A stretch of DNA of 64,000 nt, taken from the NCBI GenBank assembly GCA_025200525.1, contig CM045758.1:5514580-5578579 (forward strand). Reading direction: 5' to 3'. Position 1 is the first letter of the stretch. Every line of letters begins with the position of its first letter. This DNA is from Camellia lanceoleosa (Eukaryota > Streptophyta > Magnoliopsida > Ericales > Theaceae). Made by a program: the position numbers and the translations under genes. The notes under the pieces are model-generated. The model had not been told where the DNA came from and made no database searches. It saw only the letters and a list, made by a program, of their open reading frames with translations. This document shows positions 56,582-64,000 of the stretch, in pieces.

Positions 56582-57869
56582 AAGGGGTGTAAAAATGGCC
56601 CGTGGCCTATAGGTGGCCTGAAGCTTGCCCGCGGCTTTGGTTGGGTCCAACCAGGTTAGGCTCGGGCTTGAGCCCAGGCTGGGACCCTAGGCTTAGGCCT
56701 AGGTTATCATTTTGAAGCCAAGCCAAGCCCGTCGGCCCGCTCAAAGCCCTACCTAAGGCCCGGCCCGCCTGAGGCCCAATTTCATTTTTAGTGGAAAACA
56801 ATAAACTTTAGGTGGAAAAAATAAAGAAAAAAAAAATCCGCCCAAGCCCGAGCTCAAGCCTAGACCCGACCCGACGGTTTGCCCAAGGCCCAAATATCCC
56901 CTAGGCCTAGGCCTAATTTTTTGGCACATGGCCCGACTCGGCCCAAATTTTGGCAGAAGCCTGCACATCCTGACATACGTTCGACTTCGGACCCAAAGGT
57001 GTCCGTATCTCTGCTTGTATTTTTGTCATTATGTTTTTTCTGGTTTTGTTTTCTTCTCCATTTCTGTTCAGCTAGGTTCCAGATTTATTTATTATTTTTT
57101 TTTTCTTTTCTTCATGTTAGGGTTGTTAAATTCATATTCTTCACTTTATTTTTATTTTTTTAAGGTTTGATGTATTGTAGCATGAACATTTTTGTTTCCT
57201 TTGCTGGTGTGTTGTATGAACAAATTACATTTGTGAATTATACTGCTTATGAATTTATGTGCTTGTGAATTGCATTATTGATTGGTTGCGTATTGCCCTG
57301 TGAGTGAGTTATGATATCTATCCTTTAACTCAATTCTATTAACTGAATGTGCTGTTGTAATCTTTTGTTGGTATTTGTGTTTTTAATTGTTTAATCCTTC
57401 ATGTTTTGTTTATGTTGAAACTTTAATTATTTGCCCATGTTAAACATTGTGCACCTTGCTTTGGCTCCATGTCTCGTGTCTCGCTCCCATGTTACCTAGA
57501 TTGGGTGTAGTTGTCATATATGGTTGTGCGTTCTGTGAGTCAGGGGGATTTGTATATTGTTCTAATTATCGGATACAGGGATTGTGTCAAAAAATTGGAT
57601 ACGAATATGGGGATACCTCCACATATTGATGTAAACTTCAAAACTAAGTATTCTATAGAATGTTCAAGATTTTTATCCAAAATTTACTAATAAATTGAAA
57701 CCATCACTTGAAAATTTCATTTTGAGGATAATAAAATTATCTCACTAACCAGTGAGAGAAGATGATGTTTATACCTATAAGCATGGACAAGAAGCCAAAA
57801 GTTTGAAAGCATGAAACGTGGATTAAAACCAAAACCCAACCCAAGCGCAATGTAATAACAACGCAAAGA
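56582..57869. other. GC-rich repeat then T-rich unknown sequence
   Basis: 56585-56990 starts GGGGTGTAAAAATGGCCCG, resembling termini of some plant hAT-type elements, and is full of GGCCTAGGC/GCCCGGCCC text. No opposite end was found. 57000-57650 is T-rich with no supported gene. Confidence 0.4.
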
Positions 57870-58400
57870 TTTCTTGTGTAATATGGATGTTATGTATCAG
57901 CCACCCAACAAAAGCCATGTTGAAACCATAGCCTTCAAATTGAATTTCTAGTGCTAAAAAATATTAGAGATAAATCCAAAGGAAAAAAACTTTACCCAAT
58001 CAATTATCAATACTCTTATTGGATACATCACATAGGGATATAAATCAATACACTGTCATCTCCAAAGGATTTTGATGTATCAGATTTATCCCTCTTCCAA
58101 TTTGAGTATTGACCATTAATTGGTGTAGCATGTTCTAGAAAGGAGGAGGAAAAATGCCTCACGTCAAAAATCGAACCCCAGTTAGGAACTGCCTTGAAAA
58201 AGGTGAAGTGCAAGTATTGTGGCATTATTTGTGCATGGGATATATAAATTGATGATTATGCTCATGGAGTCGATATCACCAATAATGATGATTGTGGCAA
58301 TGTTGACAACTTTGGAAACAATGGTGACTTATTATCACCAACAATTTTGATTGATTTATTTGTTAAGAAATGATGTGAATGTTAACATGAATTGCTCTCT
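57870..58400 (-). repeat. Inverted partner of the 17.9-19.1 kb repeat
   Basis: The reverse complement matches 18060-18120 and 18360-19075, without the 224-bp insertion present there. Includes the hairpin at 57999-58123. It ends against the LINE tail. Confidence 0.7.
57999..58123. repeat. Hairpin element, second copy
   Basis: CAATTATCAATACTC and GAGTATTGACCATTAATTGG form the outer arms and GGGATATAAAT/ATTTATCCC the inner arms. Matches 18942-19073. Confidence 0.65.
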
Positions 58401-58636
58401 TTCTCTCTTTTTTTCTTTTCTTTTTTTTTTTCATTTGATATAGTGAAAAAAAAAAAAAAAAAAACAGGCTACTCCCTCACCCTTCCAACACCTAACATAT
58501 CAGCAACCAAGAGGCTGCCGATCTCAGTTGGGGGTTCATTAACTATTAATAAATCTTCAGGTTGATCCGCCCTGAGCTTCACCAACGCATCAGCACAAGT
58601 GTTCCCTTCTCGCATGACATGAATGATTTTGCACTC

Positions 58637-59236
58637 TCATCCTCTCAGAATGATTTGAGCATCCTTCACTAGATCTCGAAATGGGAAATTGTCACCTGGG
58701 CCTTCCTTTAGTAGTTGAACTACTTGCTCCGCATCTGTTTTAATGATAACTTTGGTGAGTCCCCTCTGAAGTAATATGGTGAGTCCCTTATAAACTGCCC
58801 ACAGTTCCACTTCGAGACTTACACTGTTTTCAAATCTGCCATAGTAGCCACTAATCCAAGCTCCTATTTCGTCACGGAAAAGACCTCCGAAGCCTCCAAT
58901 TCCTGATCTTTCTCGCATGCATCCATCTGAATTTAACTTGATTGAACCTCCAATAGGAGGAATCCACCTAATGAGAACAGATAATTGTTTAGAAGTGACA
59001 ATAGATATACTAAAAGCCTGTTGTATTTTAACAGAAAATTCAAAAATAAATTTCACACTTTCCAAAGCATTGCAATTTTTATTTTCGAAGATCTGTTTGT
59101 TACGGTTAGTCCAAATTCTCCACAAGGTAACAATAAACACAGTCCCTTTTGAAATGCCATTCCTTAGAGGAGTTTTGTTTTTAGCATTCACAACAATCCA
59201 ATCTGTCAAGGCAGATTTAGCTGTTGTAAATACCAT
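58637..59236 (-). pseudogene. LINE RNase H domain
   Basis: 199 codons: a linker with TLWRIWTNRNKQIFENK, then the plant L1 RNase H (IKLNSDGCMRERSGIGGFGG, LEVELWAVYKGLTILLQRG, KVIIKTDAEQVVQLL). After a stop the frame resumes with HVMREGNTCADALVKLRADQ to 58470. Confidence 0.85.
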
Positions 59237-59396
59237 TGAGTATTAAAAACAGAGGACAACAACTCCCCTGCTTGAGGACAAGATCTCAACACATGGTTTA
59301 TATCTTCCATATTCTTGTAATAAATACAATTTGATCATTCGTAAGGCCCCTCCTCATATGCATAGCATTTGTGAGGAGTTTTCCATTAAGCACCAC

Positions 59397-59750
59397 CTAA
59401 AGGAAACCTTTAAGTTTTTGTGGAATTTGCAATTTCCACAACCACTTCCAATCACACCTAAGTTGATATTTTTCCATAATAAGATCATAAGCAGTAGCAG
59501 CAGAAGTGAATCCCTCATCCCGGGATCCCTTCCAACAAGGTTTGTCAGTGATATTCACCAACCACGGAGGATAGATTCGCACTAAGTCAGGAATTACTTC
59601 CTCCGAAATGTGGTATTTAATCAGATCCATATTCCACTCTTGGTCCTCAATGAGGAGTGAGTTAACAGTGGCAGAATTTGAAAGTTTGTGGTTGGGAAGA
59701 GCCTCATCGAAGGATTTATTCGCACACCACCAATCTTTCCAAATCCTCAC
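59397..59750 (-). pseudogene. LINE region after RT (zf-RVT type)
   Basis: 117 codons: VRIWKDWWCANKSF (a common L1 motif around WIGDG.....W), PPWLVNITDKPCWKGSRDEG, TSAATAYDLIMEK and WKWLWKLQIPQKLKGFL. Between 59750 and 60270 the RT tail can be read with stops. Confidence 0.8.
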
Positions 59751-60272
59751 TTTAGCACCATCATCGATGGTCTATTTCACTCCTTTAGCCAACACATTTC
59801 TAGTATTCAAGATACCTCTCCAGATATGAGAGGCTTTCCTTTTTCTAGGCCAAGTGGTATTCAAGTGATCAATATCATCACACACCTTGATCAGCATTTT
59901 CATGGTTTACATAGTGTACGCCGGAATGGCTGAAGTAACGGATTGGATGAGAGTGGCTCTCCCAGCCAAGGATAAGGTGGTAATTTTCTAACCCACGATT
60001 TGCATTCTCTCCAAAATAGAATTGAAATGGCTACGACTAACTCGGCCATGAAAAAGAGGTACCCCAAGGTACTTCGCCAACTCCATGGTTAGAGGAATGC
60101 CACATAAGAAACTAAGGTTTCGAGCATAACTATTGTTCACATTTGGAAAAAAAAAAAAAACATTTTGGCTTTCTAAGTATTAATTTTCAGACCAGAAATG
60201 TCACTAAATTGATGAAGAGTTTCCATGATATTCTCACAACTTGTGGGATTTGCCGAGGTAAATAAAAGCAAA

Positions 60273-61253
60273 TCATCTGCAAAAAAACAAGTGAGTAATA
60301 CACGGGCCTCCTCGCCCAATAACAATGCCTTTCCACTTTTTTGTGGCAACCTTGTGACAAATCATGTTAGATAAACATTCCATACAAAGAACAAAGAGAT
60401 AAGGAGACAAAGGGTCTCCTTGTCTCAAGCCCTTTCCCAGAGTGAACTCCTCCAAAACCTCACCATTCCACAAGATAGCAGACTGAACAGTAGTAACACA
60501 ACTCATAATAAGCAAAATGAGACTGGGATCAAAATTAAATTCCTGAAGAGTTTGTTGTAAAAAAATCTCACGAAATATTATCATAAGCCTTCTCAAGGTC
60601 AATTTTTAAATCAAATCCCCTTTTCCCTTCTTCTTGCTCATCAAAGTATGAATGATTTCTTGGGTGATAATGATGTTGTCACTAGTAGTGCGACTAGGAA
60701 CAAAACTACTTTGGTTGGGGTGAACAATATTCATCAAAAAAGATCGAATACGACTCACAATAATTTTAGAAATAATTTTGTAAGTAACATTACATAGACT
60801 GATGAGCCAAAACTGTTTAATATTCTCAGGATTTTCAACCTTAGGAATAAGAGCAATCAAAGTCTTGTTCATCTCTCTAGGTACAGAATGAGTATTAAAA
60901 CAGTTTTTAACAAACTCACAAACCGAAGGGCCAACAATGTCCCAATAAGAATGGAAAAAAATAGCTTGAAAACCATCACAACCAGGGGCTTTAAACGCTT
61001 TAATACTCTTAACAGCACTCCAAATCTCTTCCTTGGTAACCCTTTTACAAATCTCATAATTATTATCATCTGAAAGCTTACAAGAGATTAACTCATTCCA
61101 ATGATCAAGTCTAACAATGAGAGTAGTTTTAAATAGATTAATGAAAAAAATTTGGACTACGACTTTTAAATCAAGAATTTGATCCAACCACTCACTATTA
61201 TCAAATTTGAGCATCTCAATTTTCAGTCTTCTTCTTTTAATAATGGTAGACAC
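60273..61253 (-). pseudogene. LINE reverse transcriptase
   Basis: Two frames, 60606-61253 and 60273-60602. Motifs: SIKAFKAPGCDGFQAIFFHS, RTTSDNIIITQEIIH, then GLRQGDPLSPYLFVLCMECL. The catalytic FADD lies just past the second frame at about 60272-60285, shifted by one base (FFADDLLLF). Frame change near 60600 as well. Confidence 0.9.
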
Positions 61254-61275
61254 ATGAAAATATTTAGTGTTCCTA

Positions 61276-61551
61276 TCACCTTGAGTGATCTAGTTGGATC
61301 TGGAACCATAAGCGCTCCTCCTGATAAAGAGCCAAATTATATTGAGATATTAAGTCTTTCTCAAGGGTACACAAGTTATGAGAAAAGTGGTTAGCCTGGC
61401 CTTTTTGAATTCCTTCAATACGTCCAAGAAGCCATCTCTTCCTATGAAAAATGTTACCGAACACATCCCTATTCCACACCAAAGCTCTATCAGCCATCAC
61501 TTTGAGATTAGCATCCAAGGATGGATACCGGTGCTTCCAATTCTCAATCAC
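61276..61551 (-). pseudogene. LINE endonuclease-RT linker
   Basis: 91 codons of the linker common to plant L1 ORF2 (ADRALVWNRDVFGNIFHRKR, WLLGRIEGIQKG, LYQEERLWFQ). A stop separates it from the RT frame. Confidence 0.75.
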
Positions 61552-61578
61552 AATATCACGAAACTCCCCATGGGAGAT

Positions 61579-62517
61579 CTATGCTGCCTCAAATCTAAAG
61601 GGTTTAACAAGAGGAGTAGAATGGTGCATACCTTGGGTGAGTACCATGAGAAGTGAATGATCAGAATAAGTACGTGGTAGATTGCGAACACAGCCATCCG
61701 GAAATAGGGTACGCCATTCAGTATTGCACAAACCTCTATCCAAACGAACCATACTATTTGTCCAGCCCTGCCTATTGTTGGTCCATGTCAATCTCGGACC
61801 CACACATCCTATGTCCATCAAATTGCAATTATCCATTCTTTCCACAAATTTTTGGCACCTTTTTTGGCTTTGATTCAAGGTGTTAGGTGAAGATCCAGAG
61901 ATTGCTCGCCTTTCTGCCTAAGAACTGTAGTCGTTGAAGTCACCTGCAACAAGCCACGAGTCATTATTCTGTTGGGCTGTGGTTTTCAAATTTTGCCACA
62001 ATTCCTCCATTTTCCTTGCATTTGGACTGGCATAAACAACAGAGAGTAACTAATCGGGGTAGTTTTTCCTGGAAACAGTGGCAATTATGACCTGAGAATT
62101 GGCCTCCAATACTCATACATTAGCCTGAGAAGGGTTCCACAACATCCAAATACCCCCACTTCTTCCCACAAGGTCAACATGGGCTGAGGTCGTAAACCCC
62201 AAACGATTAAAAAACATACCCATGGAGTTAAGCTCAACCTTAGTCTCCATCAATATCAAGATTTCTGGCTTATGAGTCCTTAACAACTCTTTCAAATTTC
62301 TTTTGAATGTATTGTTACCCGCACCTCTATAATTCCAAAAAATCATATCCATAGATGACATACGATGGAAATCAAGTAAATAGGAGTTTTGCGGGATCCC
62401 CAGAGTAGCCCTTACCTCATTATATCTCTCGTCCATGGATTTCATTGGAGTTACTGTGATGGTGTGTTGGTCTATGTGCGCATCGATCTGCCACCAACGT
62501 TTGATTATCACCTTCAC
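61579..62517 (-). pseudogene. LINE endonuclease
   Basis: Two pieces. 62113-62517 has MIFWNYRGAGNNTFKRNL and EILILMETKVELN (first active-site region). 61579-61878 has LMDIGCVGPRLTWTNNRQG, RLDRGLCNTEW and YSDHSLL (terminal SDH). Between them (61880-62110) the GDFN region reads with stops. Confidence 0.85.
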
Positions 62518-62618
62518 TTCTTCTATCCACTATTCTAAGTCTATGTGGTGACACACTTCTTTGCCAGGTTCCAACATCAGGAGAATCCAGTCTAAGTACA
62601 CACGATGATGGTTCACGC

Positions 62619-63060
62619 TTAGTTGATCGTCTGCCGGAGTTGTATATTAGGGCAAGAGTTTTTCGATCCTCCATCTTTATCAGGTGGTAGTCTTGGGCTA
62701 CGTTTCTTCAAAGGATCTCTAGTAGAGCTTTCCTCAGAGATGGGGTTAGGGTTAGAAGCCAAGCTGATGATGATGGTGGTAGACTTTGAGCTACAATGTT
62801 GAAGGCCCTCTATGGTCTTGTCCGCAAGGCCTCTGACAGGTACCTCACGGGGTTGGTTGTCAGTGTCATTACTCACTTGCTTCCCTCTCCAGATTTCCTC
62901 TTTATCCACTCCTCTGGTTAGTTAATTTCCTTCAAGATTCTGGGCTTTCATACCTTTGGTAGCTTGGGCCTTTTCCTTATACTTGAAATTTGGCCCTTTT
63001 CCATTAGTGTCACGTATGGCAGTCGCAGGCCCACTTTGAGTCTCTAGATTAACTACCAGA
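62619..63060 (-). pseudogene. LINE ORF1 remnant
   Basis: Minus-strand text includes LETQSGPATAIRDTNGKGPN, then after a stop MDKEEIWRGKQVSNDTDNQP and a Ser/Pro/Lys-rich end. Position and composition fit the C-terminal part of a plant L1 ORF1, but the zinc knuckle is not clear. Confidence 0.5.
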
Positions 63061-63120
63061 TTGGGGTCTTGTTGGAGTGCTTCAAATCAATTATGCTGGG
63101 GGAGCTTACCAATAAGTCCC

Positions 63121-64000
63121 ATATACAAAGTTCAACACCCATCTAATCCTCAAACAAAACACTTGCACCAATTAGTCCTATATATTTTTAATTGTTACCA
63201 AAAAATTTTTTTTTTTTTTTTAAATTTACAGACACTGTTATGTCCTACTACCGTCGGACTTCCGTCAAACGGTCACTGGAGACTCGTCGGAATGTTCAAC
63301 ATCACCGGGAAGTCGCCGGAGGATCACCGAAAGTTCACCGAAGTGTTAAGAACGTTAATGGAAGTCGTCGGAATGTTCAGAACGTTTACTGAACGTTAAG
63401 AACATCATTGGAGACTCACCGGAATGTCTAGAATATTGCCCGAAAAAAAAAAGAAAGAATAAATGGCGAAATTAAAGCGAAAAAACATAACAAAATGTCC
63501 TAAATATTGATAAACTAAAAAGAAAAAAAATGGAACAATAAAAAACAGCAACAATGGGAAAAACATAAGCTATTTTTCAATTTTTGTAAGGTTTAAGCAA
63601 ATAATCTCCAATATTAATCAAACTGAAAAGTAAGTTATGAAACTGTAAAATGTTACAGTTTCAAAGCAAAAATTTATTAAGCATTTATCCTTATTAATCA
63701 AATTGAAAAACATTTTATGAAACTGTAAAATTTTACAATTCTAAAGAATGTTATGAAACTGCAAAATTTTACAGTTTTAAACCATGATTCATTCCAGCAC
63801 CAAAAAATTTTGAAACTACAAGATTTTACAGTTTTCACCGCCTGTAACAAAAACTCGAAAACAACTTGTTCAAAATTTGAAAATTTTCTCCATTAGAACA
63901 GAAAAAGAGAAGTGTATAGCAGAGAAAATGTAGAAAAAAATAAGAGATAGAAGGAGAAAGGCGGAAATAGAAAGAGGATTGTACTCTGGCAACTATTTTT
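63121..64000. other. Non-coding end of window
   Basis: 63180-63430 has recurring CGTCGGAATGTTCA/CACCGGAATG phrases. 63640-63835 has four copies of a palindromic GAAACTGTAAAATTTTACAG motif (63640, 63716, 63748, 63808). No gene supported. Confidence 0.6.

Larger units (their letters stand above)
58408..63120 (-). mobile_element. L1-type LINE, nearly full-length but broken
   Basis: On the minus strand: an ORF1-like segment, endonuclease, RT, post-RT zinc region and RNase H, ending at a stop near 58470. A T-run and a short spacer follow, then an A-rich tail (poly-T on plus, about 58408-58435). No LTRs. Frameshifts and stops separate all domains. The 5' end near 63.1 kb is uncertain and no TSD was identified. 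Confidence 0.85.

Noticed and set aside
56607..56968. Minus-strand Gly/Pro/Leu-rich frames over the GC-rich repeat
   Set aside because: Produced by GGCCTAGGC-type repeats; no domain and no splice support.
1..64000. CRISPR arrays, bacterial operons, prophage or organellar insert
   Set aside because: No spacer-repeat arrays, no prokaryotic gene clusters and no organelle genes seen; all evidence is plant nuclear.

Overview
The window is nuclear DNA from a flowering plant, most likely a eudicot. It is AT-rich and mostly intergenic. Genes have GT-AG introns, a plant-type ATG4 homologue is present, and the rest is dominated by plant Ty1/copia and Ty3/gypsy (Tat/Ogre-type) LTR retrotransposons, L1-type LINEs, MULEs and MITEs. 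No species can be named from this sequence alone.

Layout. (1) 1-7.1 kb holds a three-exon gene of unrecognised family (gene A, 2811-7052). Its first intron carries a complete non-autonomous copia-type LTR element (2900-6206, TSD TATAC). The promoter, exon 1, LTR and part of the element interior also occur as a tandem copy at 1-1623. (2) 7.1-21.7 kb is AT-rich sequence with LINE remnants, a tRNA-like SINE head, hairpin elements and a few isolated exon-like segments on the minus strand. (3) 21.8-27.0 kb is a decayed Ty1/copia element on the minus strand. (4) 28.0-32.1 kb is an autophagy protease ATG4 pseudogene with eight exons in order, broken by a 181-bp duplication, two Trp-to-stop changes and indels. 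(5) 33.9-37.0 kb is a cluster of about 600-bp inverted-repeat units, each carrying a coiled-coil/proline-rich exon. It lies beside a decayed minus-strand gene (B) that resembles gene A. (6) 37-43 kb is mostly non-coding with one clear MITE. (7) 43.2-56.6 kb is a second, partial ATG4 pseudogene split by a Mutator-like element (9-bp TSD), which is itself split by a 10.9-kb Ty3/gypsy Tat/Ogre-type element (5-bp TSD; two differences seen between its 582-bp LTRs). That gypsy element has two RNase H domains, a spliced antisense gene and a 62-bp minisatellite. (8) 56.6-58.4 kb is repeats, including an inverted partner of the 17.9-19.1 kb repeat. (9) 58.4-63.1 kb is an L1-type LINE on the minus strand, followed by AT-rich sequence with a recurring palindromic motif.

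The only host gene that still reads open is gene A: its three proposed exons join in phase into a 239-codon frame despite the 3.4-kb intron. Both ATG4 copies are dead, so any working ATG4 must lie elsewhere. Gene A, gene B and the inverted-repeat exon units look like one poorly characterised family that has been duplicated, expanded internally and partly carried within inverted repeats. This is the least explained part of the window. All domain assignments come from reading motifs; no database search was run.
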